Positions 1 through 6,280 of a DNA stretch of 10,833 bases are shown piece after piece. The stretch's first letter is position 1; every line of letters starts with the position of its first letter. The position numbers and the translations under genes were made by a program. The stretch spans positions 1 through 10,833 of the forward strand of contig JADFOB010000014.1 of the NCBI GenBank assembly GCA_022563055.1, given 5' to 3'. The DNA is from Planctomycetota bacterium (GTDB lineage: Bacteria; Planctomycetota; Phycisphaerae; UBA1845). The notes below the pieces were generated by a model. It ran no database searches. It saw nothing but the letters and a program-made list of their open reading frames with translations, and was not told the origin of the DNA.

Positions 1-383
1 AAGCTCCCCGAGGCAAACGGGAGATTCAGCGCGTCGCCTTCACACCAATGCGTCCCAAAGCCCGGCCGGTTCGCGCCACGGAGCAACATCTCATGGGCAA
101 AGTCGCTGCCGACCACCAGACGCGGACCGGCGACCGCCAACGATCGGGCGAAATCTCCCGTGCCGCATGCGATGTCGAGCACGTCGTCGTCGCAGCGCAC
201 ATCAGCAAGCCCAACGGCCGTGCGCCGCCAGCCGGCGTCCCGCCCGGCACTAAAGACCGTGTTGATCCACTCGTAACGCGGCGCGATGGCGTTGAACATG
301 CGCCGAACGCGCTGCGCTTTGTCCGGCGCATTGTGCGGGGAATCCAGCAGCTCCCGCGTCCAAACCGGATCTTCGCCGCCCAT
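1..383 (-). CDS. ubiE: UbiE/MenG-type quinone C-methyltransferase, 5' part (runs off window)
   Basis: SAM-dependent methyltransferase that would C-methylate a demethylmenaquinone or demethoxy-ubiquinol ring in quinone synthesis. Only the first 127 residues are in the window; the gene continues past base 1. Visible family signatures are MFNAIAPRYEWINTVFSAGRD with GWRR (residues 29-54), the SAM-binding motif I VLDIACGTGDFA (68-79), an acidic residue after the next strand (VVGSDFAHEML, D94) and a motif GDALNLPF (116-123), where UbiE proteins have GDAExLPF. The ATG at 383 is the only reasonable start. It has no clear Shine-Dalgarno and lies six bases after the stop of the superoxide dismutase gene, so translational coupling in one operon is likely. 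Which quinone is made cannot be told from this fragment. The family assignment is strong; the specific substrate is inferred. Confidence 0.9.
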   Translation of the reverse strand, partial: MGGEDPVWTRELLDSPHNAPDKAQRVRRMFNAIAPRYEWINTVFSAGRDAGWRRTAVGLADVRCDDDVLDIACGTGDFARSLAVAGPRLVVGSDFAHEMLLRGANRPGFGTHWCEGDALNLPFASGS

Positions 384-389
384 CAGCGC

Positions 390-1001
390 TTATGTCGCAC
401 TTGCGAAGCGCGCTGCCACGTCCTTCCAATGGACGACGTTCCAGAACGCCGCGACGTAGTCGGGCCTGCGGTTCTGGTACTTCAGGTAGTACGCGTGCTC
501 CCAGACGTCGAGCCCGAGAATCGGCGTCAGACCTTCCGACAGCGGGCTATCCTGGTTCGGGTAATCCTTGATGACGAGCTTCCCACCGCCATCCACGCAA
601 AGCCAGGCCCATCCGCTGCCGAATCGCCCCGCAGCGGCTGCGCCGAACTTCGACTTGAACTCCTCGAACCCGCCGAAGGTTGTGCCCATGGCACTCGCCA
701 GGGCTCCATCCGGTTCACCACCGCCCGACGCACTCATGTTGTTCCAGAAGAGCGTATGGTTGTGGTGCCCGCCGCCATGGTTCCTGACCGCGCCGCGGAT
801 GGACTCGGGGATCGCGTTGAGGTCGCGAAGGAGTTCCTCGACGCTCTTGGCTTCGAGGTCCGCGTGACCACCCAACGCGGCGTTGAGCTTGTTCACGTAA
901 GCCGCATGGTGTTTGTCGTGGTGAATCTCCATCGTTTTCGCATCGATGTGCGGCTCAAGGGCATCGAACGCATACGGTAGAGAGGGTAGTTGGTGCGCCA
1001 T
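390..1001 (-). CDS. sodA: Superoxide dismutase, Mn-type (Fe/Mn family)
   Basis: Converts superoxide to hydrogen peroxide and oxygen. The 203-residue protein has the usual family length and no signal peptide, so it should be cytoplasmic. Metal ligands are visible as His27 (MEIHHDKHH), His82 ([11 protein letters not shown]), and the Asp and His of the C-terminal signature [11 protein letters not shown]. The GGG before the second ligand and the Gln in NQDSPL are the pattern of manganese enzymes rather than iron enzymes; a cambialistic enzyme cannot be excluded. I chose the ATG at 1001, giving [12 protein letters not shown], because a GGAG lies nine bases upstream. A start at 1046 would add 15 non-homologous residues. 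A methyltransferase gene follows six bases downstream on the same strand. A promoter candidate lies at 1068-1096. Confidence 0.95.
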   Translation of the reverse strand: MAHQLPSLPYAFDALEPHIDAKTMEIHHDKHHAAYVNKLNAALGGHADLEAKSVEELLRDLNAIPESIRGAVRNHGGGHHNHTLFWNNMSASGGGEPDGALASAMGTTFGGFEEFKSKFGAAAAGRFGSGWAWLCVDGGGKLVIKDYPNQDSPLSEGLTPILGLDVWEHAYYLKYQNRRPDYVAAFWNVVHWKDVAARFASAT

Positions 1002-1067
1002 GGCATCTATCTCCAGCCCGGGGTTTCCTTGATCCACTTGATCCACCGAGGACCAAGTGCACCCGGT

Positions 1068-1096
1068 AGCCTACGCGCACGACGCCGCGTTGTCAA
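1068..1096 (-). promoter_or_regulatory. Candidate sigma70-type promoter of the superoxide dismutase gene
   Basis: On the minus strand there is a perfect TTGACA at 1096-1091, then a 17-base spacer and TAGGCT at 1073-1068. Transcription would begin near 1061, leaving a leader of about 60 bases. The -10 box is weak (3 of 6), so this is a candidate only. Two tandem copies of TTGATCCAC (plus-strand reading, 1029-1046) lie inside the leader, just upstream of the ribosome binding site. Confidence 0.4.
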
Positions 1097-1128
1097 AGCG
1101 GAGCAGCCGCCCACGCGCCTCGCCGCCT

Positions 1129-1310
1129 CGCGGGTGCATCCCAGAAAAGGTGGCGATTGTTGTGCGTGCGGCGCGTGTAGCCCAGCCGCCATCGGCTGGG
1201 CGGCCTCCGCCGCTGCATTCACATCCGAGGGCGGGTGTGCCACAGGCACGATCGCGTACAGTGGGACACAGATCCTCACACCCTGCCCCCCAGAGGGGGA
1301 TGCACCCGCG
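1129..1310. repeat. 182-bp interval bounded by a perfect 14-bp inverted repeat
   Basis: CGCGGGTGCATCCC at 1129-1142 is the exact reverse complement of 1297-1310. The enclosed sequence has no convincing gene and contains the dispersed repeat at 1175-1200. The inverted ends suggest a small non-autonomous element or a decayed insertion, but I see no clear target duplication. The assignment as a mobile element is inference. Confidence 0.45.
1175..1200. repeat. Dispersed intergenic hairpin repeat, copy 1
   Basis: This 26-bp stretch contains CCCAGCCG, a four-base loop and CGGCTGGG (1181-1200). It matches 5097-5122 with one mismatch in the loop. The second hairpin that follows in the other copy is not preserved here, so this copy is partial or diverged. 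Confidence 0.6.
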
Positions 1311-1325
1311 CCTCGCCGGCGTGAC

Positions 1326-1375
1326 AGAATCGGCGGGGCCGTCATCCCGTAGAATCGGCGGGGCCGTCATCCCGT
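1326..1375. repeat. 25-bp perfect tandem duplication
   Basis: The unit AGAATCGGCGGGGCCGTCAT plus CCCGT occurs twice without interruption, at 1326-1350 and 1351-1375. It lies in non-coding sequence between the superoxide dismutase and peroxidase genes. A recent slippage duplication is the simplest reading. The rest of the gap from 1376 to about 1560 shows no gene. Confidence 0.85.
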
Positions 1376-1490
1376 AGGGACAAGGAGACACAGGACGTAT
1401 TGCCCGATCCGGGTACGCCTGGTCGGAAGATGTGGGTAACAGCAAGGCGTGAGCGAGCGGGTTGTGTAGTGCGACGCTGGGATTGGTTAG

Positions 1491-1515
1491 ACCCCGCGCT
1501 TGCGCTTGGCGCTCC
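1491..1515. repeat. Dispersed repeat copy (pairs with 3746-3770)
   Basis: ACCCCGCGCTTGCGCTTGG at the start of this 25-bp segment matches 3746-3770 at 22 of 25 positions in the same orientation. Both copies are intergenic. It is likely one of the repeat families littering this genome; function is unknown. Confidence 0.45.
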
Positions 1516-1568
1516 GAGCCGCGCCGCCTAAACCGTCGCGGACCCCCGCCCGCCTGGTCGGGGAGAGG

Positions 1569-1596
1569 TTGACATTCGGCGAGTTGGGCCGATCAT
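1569..1596 (+). promoter_or_regulatory. Candidate promoter of the glutathione peroxidase gene
   Basis: A perfect TTGACA at 1569-1574 is followed after 16 bases by GATCAT at 1591-1596 (4 of 6 to TATAAT). Transcription would start near 1604, 45 bases before the ATG. The same GATCAT hexamer occurs at the candidate promoter of the MsrBA gene. This is a weak call based only on hexamers and spacing. Confidence 0.35.
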
Positions 1597-1648
1597 GGTG
1601 GTTCGGGTTTTTGTGGCGAGGATGATAATCAAAGGCGGAGGTATTATT

Positions 1649-2257
1649 ATGAACTTGCTTGCACTTGCGGTTGTCTCCACAGGTACGCTGGTCTTGGGCA
1701 TGGCGGGGGCGCGGACGGATGCGGCCACACCCGCGGCGCCCAAGCCCGCCGCGCCTTCGTCCGTCTATGACTTTACGGTTACGGGTATTGACGGAGACGA
1801 CGTGAAGCTGGAAAAGTACAAGGGTGATGTATTGCTGATCGTCAACGTCGCCAGCAAGTGAGGACTCACCAACAAAACGTACTCCGGTCTGGAGTCGATC
1901 TACAAGAAGTACAAAGGTCAAGGTCTTCGCGTTCTCGCGTTCCCGGCCAACAACTTCGGGCAACAGGAACCGGGAACCAACAAGGAAATCAAAAAGTTCT
2001 GCCGGACCCGCAAGAAGGTCACGTTCGACGTGTTCGCCAAGGTCTCCGTGAAGGGCGACGACCAGATCCCGCTGTACCAGTATCTCACCAACCATCCCCA
2101 TGAAGCCATTGCCGGTGAGGTTGCCTGGAACTTCCAGAAGTACCTGGTCGGTCGGGACGGCACCGTGTTGGCCAAGTGGGATCCACGCATGCTTCCGACG
2201 GACGAAAAGGTCATCAAGCAAATCGAGAAGGCGTTGGCGGCGAGCAGCGGGGCCTGA
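1649..2257 (+). CDS. gpx: Secreted glutathione peroxidase, selenoprotein with in-frame TGA as Sec71
   Basis: Reduces hydrogen peroxide or lipid hydroperoxides with a thiol. The reading frame is interrupted only by TGA at 1859-1861, in the context NVASK-TGA-GLT, exactly where glutathione peroxidases carry their catalytic Cys or selenocysteine. The same frame stays open on both sides, giving 202 residues including Sec71. The catalytic partners are present at expected spacing: Gln106 (FGQQEPG), Trp160 and Asn161 (WNFQKYLV). The first 25 residues form a plausible export signal (hydrophobic [19 protein letters not shown], then an Ala/Pro linker), although it lacks the usual basic n-region, so the enzyme is probably periplasmic or exported. 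The ATG at 1649 has GGCGGAGG seven bases upstream. The terminal stop is also TGA (2255-2257). Sec insertion needs selA, selB, selC and selD elsewhere. The alternative is a Cys-to-stop mutation in a dead gene, which the otherwise intact protein makes unlikely. Confidence 0.85.
1862..1896 (+). promoter_or_regulatory. Candidate bacterial SECIS hairpin for Sec71
   Basis: Downstream of the TGA, ACTCC (1881-1885), loop GGTCT (1886-1890) and GGAGT (1891-1895) form a 5-bp stem with a pentaloop. The loop begins 24 bases after the TGA, within the range known for bacterial SECIS elements, and starts with G. It resembles the GGUCU in the loop of the E. coli fdhF SECIS that is read by SelB. The lower stem is poorly defined; GACTC at 1863-1867 could also pair with GAGTC at 1892-1896. 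SelB binding is inferred. Confidence 0.6.
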
Positions 2258-2589
2258 CCTCTCCGCCGTGGTCGGCCCTGCCGCGCGTGGGGACCGGGCG
2301 AGCACGAGGCTCGCTCAAAGCGTGTGTAAGAAGCCCTCAGGCCTCAGCTCAGCCCAAGGCATCGGGCAACAAGGCAAGAGGAAACAAGGGTCGCCACTAT
2401 TGCCTCTTGCCTAGCCCAAGTGGAACACTTCTGACTGTTTTTCACTCTTTTCGCAGTCGGAAACGGCTCTGGTGATGCGTGCGGTGAGTGTGTACGGGAG
2501 GCTGTGTCGTCACGACCTACTCGGTTGCCCCGGCGTGTTTTTGTGTCACGCTTGTTGTGGAGGGAGCGTAACTCTACGGCAAGGACGTG
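2258..2589. other. Intergenic region with two stem-loops, no gene seen
   Basis: This stretch holds no supportable gene. It contains a stem-loop GCGAGC/GCTCGC at 2298-2314, 40 bases after the peroxidase stop, without a T-run. A 9-bp perfect inverted repeat, GGCAAGAGG at 2373-2381 with CCTCTTGCC at 2403-2411, follows. Either could stop or stabilise the peroxidase transcript, but neither is a classical intrinsic terminator. Confidence 0.5.
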
Positions 2590-2652
2590 ATGTTTCCCAA
2601 ACGGCTCGAGCGGCGCAGGAACGGTAAAGGATACACCTACGAATGGCACGGC
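2590..2652 (+). pseudogene. Possible transposase N-terminal fragment (IS1634-like)
   Basis: An open frame starting at ATG 2590 reads MFPKRLERRRNGKGYTYEW. A basic start followed by GKxYTY resembles the beginning of IS1634-type DDE transposases as I remember them (typically continuing with YWxLVES). Similarity seems to stop after about 18 residues, and the sequence then runs into an IS110-like remnant in another frame. If right, this is the edge of one insertion sequence cut by another rearrangement. The match is short and was made from memory, so confidence is low. Confidence 0.3.
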
Positions 2653-2717
2653 CGTGGTTTTCGTGGGTGCTATGCGGGTTTTGTTCCGATCAATTCAGCG
2701 CGTGCTTGGGTGCGCGG

Positions 2718-3395
2718 TTTGGTGAGTATCGTCGGGGAATCCTGGCGCCCACGGCTGATATGTTCACCAAAGCCGGGCGGGCGTTCCTGGGTCAACTCGA
2801 TCTCGACGAAGCCGGGCGCACGATTCTCGACAGCTACCTGGAGACCATGGACCAGATGCATCGAGCGGTGGACGAATCGACGGTGTCGTTGAAAGAGCTG
2901 ATGCGTCGCCCGCGCTGGAGCAAGGCGGCGGCCCTGCTGATGACCATGCCGGGCATCGGCCTGATCACCGCCCTGACCATCCTCGCGGAACTGGGCAACC
3001 TGAAGCGTTTTCGCAGTCGAGCGGCGGTGGCCAATGACGCGGGGCTCGTCCCGGTCGTCCGTGACAGCAACCAGAAGCATTATTCGGGTGGGATCAGCCA
3101 TCGTGGCTCGACACACTTGCGGGCCGTGTTGGGCGAGGCGGCTTGGATGGCCGTTCCCCGCGTGCCGGTGTATCGCCACCTGTTCGATCGTGTGGAACAA
3201 AAGAAGAACAAAGCCACCGCGATCATATCCGTGGCCAGGCGGATGTTGGAGGATGCGTTTACGTTGTTGATCAGAGACGAAGCGTTCCGTTATGTTGCGG
3301 TGTCGGTGGCTGACGCGTCGCACCAAGTCGGTACGGTCACCCCGGCACCCGAGTCGCCAAGCGGTCGCAAGGCTGCATCGAGCGTCGCAGGCTGA
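2718..3395 (+). pseudogene. IS110-family transposase, C-terminal remnant
   Basis: Encodes about 225 residues homologous to the C-terminal half of IS110/IS116/IS902 transposases. Visible are GILAPTADMFTKAGRAFL, the helix-hairpin-helix-like TMPGIGLITALTILAELG, and the Tnp_20 segment around GLVPVVRDSNQKHYSGG followed by SHRGSTHLR, which carries the probable catalytic Ser (RDS). The N-terminal DEDD (RuvC-like) catalytic domain, roughly 150-200 residues in full-length members, is missing. The frame is open back to 2643, but that part (FSWVLCGFCSDQ) does not look like transposase, so no functional start exists. The element should be inactive unless complemented. It separates the peroxidase and MsrBA genes and marks a rearrangement site. 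Confidence 0.85.
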
Positions 3396-3881
3396 AGCAG
3401 AGTTGGCGTGAGTCGGGGTCGCTCCCGACAACAACGCCGTCGCCCTACGTGAGCCGCCGCTCGAATGCGACACAGTGGGACCCGCCGGCGCGACGCGTTC
3501 GCCTCGTCCGTCTGGTGGAGTCCGAATGGATACGTGGAACGCGGTTCGTTCTTGATGGAGACGGTACCGGGGACCGGTGTGCCATCACCGTTCCCTTGGG
3601 GGCTACTCGCCCCCAAACCCCTCGGCTTCCATCCCTTCCGGAAAGGGGGCTGACGCCAACCGGAGACGCTCAAAATGCGAAACAGTCCTTGACAACGAAC
3701 AGCCTCTTCATGGATACGTGGCTGGAATACAAGCGACGCGTGAGCACCCCGCGCTCGCGCTTGGGGCTCGGATCAACAGTACCATACACACCACACGTTC
3801 GTCAGACCGGGTTCACGCTTACCCACGAACTCTATACGGATCGCAGCAACGGTACATAGCAAGAAGGCGTCCGCGCTGGGC
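3396..3881. other. Intergenic region after the IS110 remnant: hairpin and dispersed repeat, no gene
   Basis: No supportable gene is present; open frames here have no recognisable content. The strongest structure is a perfect 8-bp stem, TTGGGGGC at 3596-3603 and GCCCCCAA at 3609-3616, with loop TACTC. A dispersed repeat copy lies at 3746-3770. Part of this stretch may be the non-coding right end of the broken IS110 element; I could not define its boundary. Confidence 0.5.
3746..3770. repeat. Dispersed repeat copy (pairs with 1491-1515)
   Basis: This 25-bp segment matches 1491-1515 at 22 of 25 positions in the same orientation, starting ACCCCGCGCT. Both copies are intergenic and outside any reading frame I accept. 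Confidence 0.45.
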
Positions 3882-4961
3882 TTAGTTGGTGGGCAAGGCG
3901 CATGATCCGCCGTGTTTGGCGTGGTAGTCCTGGTGGTACTCCTCGGCCTCGTAGAAACGCTCGGCGGACTCCACCTGCGTAACTACTTTTCGGCCGCGGA
4001 GGTCGTCGCTCCGCTGAAGTTTGTCGATGTGCTCTTTGGCCACCTTCGACTGTTCGTCATTCGAGGCGAAGATAGCCGAGCGATATTGCGTGCCAATGTC
4101 GGGGCCTTGGCGGTTGAGTTGCGTGGCGTCGTGAAACTTGAAGAACGACTCCAGCAGCGCCGGATAGGTAACCTGCTTCGGATCGTAAGTAACCCGAACC
4201 GTTTCGGCGTGTCCGCTCTCTCCTGAGCACACCTGCTTGTAGGTCGGATTCGGGGCCGCACCGCCCATGTAACCCGATACGGCATCGACAACACCGGGCA
4301 CCTGCTGGAAGCGATCTTCAATACCCCAGAAACAACCGCCGGCAAAGTAAGCGGTCTGGGTGTCGATCGGTTGTGACTCGGGTGGCAACTTGGCGTTGGC
4401 CTTATAGAAACGCAGAGCGGCGGAGTTGAGACAATAGCGCCGGCCCGTCGGCGGCGGGCCGTCGTCAAACACATGGCCAAGGTGCGAGCGGCATCGCGTA
4501 CACTGAATCTCGGTGCGAACGGTTCCCGTGCTGTTGTCAGATTCATAGTGGATGTGCGCCGGGTCGGCTGGTTGGAAGAAGCTAGGCCAGCCGGTGCCCG
4601 ATTTGAATTTCGCGCCCGAACCGAACAGCGGCAACCCGCACAGGCGACAGGTGTAGCTCCCGGTCTCCTTCTCATCCAGCAATCCACCGCAGAACGGACG
4701 TTCCGTATCCTGGTTGAGCAGAATCTCCCGCTCCTGTGGGGAGAGATCCTTCGCAAGCTCATCGATCCGGCTGCGTGTGAGCTGCGTAATGTCGTAGCCA
4801 CTCTTCGAGTACATCTGGGCACTGTCCGGCTGTTTCATGTTCACTCCCGATGGGACCGGCGCGCCCGGTTCCTTGGCTCCACTCCCGGTCCCATGATGGT
4901 ATGGAACCCAGGCAGCCAGCACGGCAAGCGTGCCAAGCGTTGTAACCACCACGATCTTCAT
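3882..4961 (-). CDS. msrBA: Exported MsrB-MsrA fusion, peptide methionine sulfoxide reductase
   Basis: Repairs both stereoisomers of methionine sulfoxide in proteins. The 359-residue product has a signal-type N-terminus (MKIVVVTTLGTLAVLAAW) and a Pro/Gly linker, so it should act outside the cytoplasm. The MsrB domain comes first (about 55-190): zinc ligands Cys105, Cys108, Cys154, Cys157 and catalytic Cys177 in RRYCLNSAALRF. The MsrA domain follows (about 203-354): catalytic Cys210 in GGCFWG, CSGESGHAE, and resolving Cys354 near the C-terminus (GGSC). The usual MsrB resolving Cys in SGCGWPSF is Thr here (SGTGWPSF), while ERPFCGGLL has a Cys91 that could replace it. The ATG at 4961 is preceded by GGAGGA six bases upstream; a start at 4988 lacks this. 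It reads in the same direction as the isomerase gene, 279 bases behind it. Confidence 0.95.
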   Translation of the reverse strand: MKIVVVTTLGTLAVLAAWVPYHHGTGSGAKEPGAPVPSGVNMKQPDSAQMYSKSGYDITQLTRSRIDELAKDLSPQEREILLNQDTERPFCGGLLDEKETGSYTCRLCGLPLFGSGAKFKSGTGWPSFFQPADPAHIHYESDNSTGTVRTEIQCTRCRSHLGHVFDDGPPPTGRRYCLNSAALRFYKANAKLPPESQPIDTQTAYFAGGCFWGIEDRFQQVPGVVDAVSGYMGGAAPNPTYKQVCSGESGHAETVRVTYDPKQVTYPALLESFFKFHDATQLNRQGPDIGTQYRSAIFASNDEQSKVAKEHIDKLQRSDDLRGRKVVTQVESAERFYEAEEYHQDYHAKHGGSCALPTN

Positions 4962-4997
4962 GGAAGTCCTCCGTTTCCCTGCGTCCACCAGTAGGGC

Positions 4998-5026
4998 ATG
5001 ATCCTCGAAACCCGCCGCGAGTTCAA
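4998..5026 (-). promoter_or_regulatory. Candidate promoter of the MsrBA gene
   Basis: On the minus strand TTGAAC (5026-5021), a 17-base spacer and GATCAT (5003-4998) form a plausible promoter, with a start near 4991 and a leader of about 30 bases. It lies between the repeat element at 5093-5164 and the gene. Each hexamer matches consensus at four positions. Confidence 0.35.
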
Positions 5027-5092
5027 GCGGTTGCTAGCGCTCTGCCACGCCTGTTCCGACGAGTTGGCTGAGCCGTTTGTGGCCGAGGCGCC

Positions 5093-5164
5093 CTCAGTGT
5101 AGCCCAGCCGCCCTCGGCTGGGTGTCTGCCCGGACACAGCGGAGGGCCGCTGTGCCACACTGAG
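5093..5164. repeat. 72-bp three-stem intergenic repeat element, copy 2
   Basis: Three perfect stems nest in this element. An outer stem is formed by CTCAGTGT (5093-5100) and ACACTGAG (5157-5164). Inside are CCCAGCCG/CGGCTGGG (5103-5122) with loop CCCT, and CACAGCGG/CCGCTGTG (5135-5154) with loop AGGG. The two loops are complementary, so they could kiss. The first hairpin recurs at 1175-1200. It resembles REP or BIME-type elements in organisation. It sits between the isomerase and MsrBA genes, where it could act as an RNA stabiliser or attenuator. Confidence 0.75.
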
Positions 5165-5240
5165 AGCCTCCTCAGGTCAGCGTTGACCGAGCACTGGTGC
5201 TTCGTCGCGTGCGAATCCGCGGATCGGTGTGTCGCGCGGA

Positions 5241-6074
5241 TCAGTTCAAGAAGCGAGATAGAAACTCGTAGGCTCGTCGAGCCGTCTCGACGGCGTTGTG
5301 GCTGTGACGCGGCAGCTCGACGTGGATCGGGCCTGTGTAATCGATCTGGCGCAGCGCGTCGAAGACGCTCCCAAAATCCATGTCGCCATCGCCGAACATC
5401 AGATGCTCGTGAAGCCCGCGCCGCATGTCTTCGATGTGGACGTTCCAGAGCACGTCCCGCCAGCGTTGTACATGCTGCGCGCAATCGCCGTCGTCGAGGC
5501 AGTGGACGTGGCCGACGTCGAGCGTCAAGCCCAGCCATGGGTGGTTCATGCTCGCGTGCAAGCGTTCGAACTTGGCCATCGTATCGATCAACATGCCCGG
5601 CTCGGGTTCGAAACTAAGACGGACGTCGCGCGTCTGAGCATAGCTCAGCAGCTCCTCCAGACCGGCGCTGAGACGCTCGAAGAGTTCGTCGTCGGAGGCG
5701 TCGTCGTCGGGGGAGCCGGACCAGAGCGAAACGCTGTCGGCACCGATCCCGGCTGCCACGTCAATCGAAGCCTCGAGAAACTCGATGCGTCGCCCGCGGT
5801 CGGCGGCGGTGGCGCTGATCAAGGTCGGCTGGTGCTTGCGTCGCGGGTCGAGTAGGTATCTCGACCCCGTCTCGATCGTTGTCCGCAGACCGGTACCGCG
5901 CAACATCGGCTTGATGAGTTGCACGGCACGTTCCCCACCGCGACGATCCGGCGGATCCAGATGGTGAGGTTCCAACGTGATCGCGGCGCTGCGGTAGCCG
6001 ATCTCGATCAGGATCGTCAGTGCATCGGCCAATCGGTGGTCCGAAAAACCGTTGGTGTTGTATCCGAGGATCAT
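5241..6074 (-). CDS. Sugar phosphate isomerase/epimerase-like TIM-barrel protein
   Basis: A 277-residue protein of the xylose-isomerase-like / AP-endonuclease-2 TIM-barrel superfamily, which isomerises or epimerises sugars and related small molecules with a divalent metal. Likely metal ligands are Glu156 (LSFEPEPG), Asp186 (TLDVGH), His213 (NVHIED) and Glu253 (IHVELPRHSHN). The loop FGDGDMDF (227-234) corresponds to the GxGxxD segment of the family. The N-terminus MILGYNTNGFSDH starts directly with the first strand. I chose ATG 6074; a start at 6107 would add 11 unrelated residues. The Shine-Dalgarno is weak (AGAGAGAG, about ten bases upstream). No signal peptide is seen, so it is cytoplasmic. 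The substrate cannot be inferred. It is divergent from the Doc operon. Confidence 0.85.
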   Translation of the reverse strand: MILGYNTNGFSDHRLADALTILIEIGYRSAAITLEPHHLDPPDRRGGERAVQLIKPMLRGTGLRTTIETGSRYLLDPRRKHQPTLISATAADRGRRIEFLEASIDVAAGIGADSVSLWSGSPDDDASDDELFERLSAGLEELLSYAQTRDVRLSFEPEPGMLIDTMAKFERLHASMNHPWLGLTLDVGHVHCLDDGDCAQHVQRWRDVLWNVHIEDMRRGLHEHLMFGDGDMDFGSVFDALRQIDYTGPIHVELPRHSHNAVETARRAYEFLSRFLN

Positions 6075-6181
6075 ACGCGACGCTCTCTCTGTAGCTACGC
6101 CGACCACCTACCCGAGATTGTGCCCCAAGAGAGGTCGCTGTGCCAGATCGACCGACCGAATCGTCATCCGCCATGACGCGG

Positions 6182-6195
6182 GGCATCGGGATGCC
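6182..6195. promoter_or_regulatory. Perfect palindrome upstream of the Doc operon promoter, candidate operator
   Basis: GGCATC-GG-GATGCC is a perfect 6-bp inverted repeat with a two-base centre, nine bases upstream of the candidate -35 box. Toxin-antitoxin operons are commonly autoregulated by the antitoxin binding such palindromes. The binding protein is unknown, and operator function is inferred. Confidence 0.4.
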
Positions 6196-6204
6196 TAGGG
6201 AGCC

Positions 6205-6233
6205 TTGCCCGGCGTGGCGCACCGACGTATGAT
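6205..6233 (+). promoter_or_regulatory. Promoter of the three-gene Doc operon
   Basis: TTGCCC at 6205-6210, a 17-base spacer and TATGAT at 6228-6233 match a sigma70-type promoter well (-10 box 5 of 6, -35 box 4 of 6). The predicted start near 6240 leaves a leader of about 40 bases before the GTG at 6281. It is the best promoter in the window. Confidence 0.55.
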
Positions 6234-6280
6234 GCCGTGCCGTCAGTTTACCGCAGGACCAAACACCACAGAGGCTCATC

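Noticed and set aside
48..980. Long plus-strand open frame of 310 codons
   Set aside because: It lies opposite the superoxide dismutase and UbiE genes, both clearly recognisable, and its translation shows no domain.
1649..2257. Reading the peroxidase as a nonsense-mutated pseudogene
   Set aside because: The stop is TGA at the one codon where Sec is expected, the rest of the frame is intact with all catalytic partners, and a SECIS-like hairpin follows. It cannot be excluded without the genome's sel genes.
1487..2305. Minus-strand open frame of 272 codons
   Set aside because: It is antisense to the glutathione peroxidase, whose motifs are unmistakable; a high-GC shadow frame.
2448..3019. Shared 12-mer TTTTCGCAGTCG at 2448-2459 and 3008-3019 as element ends
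   Set aside because: One copy lies inside the conserved part of the transposase and no longer similarity surrounds them; probably chance.
3449..3859. Plus-strand open frame of 136 codons after the IS110 remnant
   Set aside because: No recognisable domain, no convincing ribosome binding site, and it runs through a strong hairpin and a dispersed repeat.
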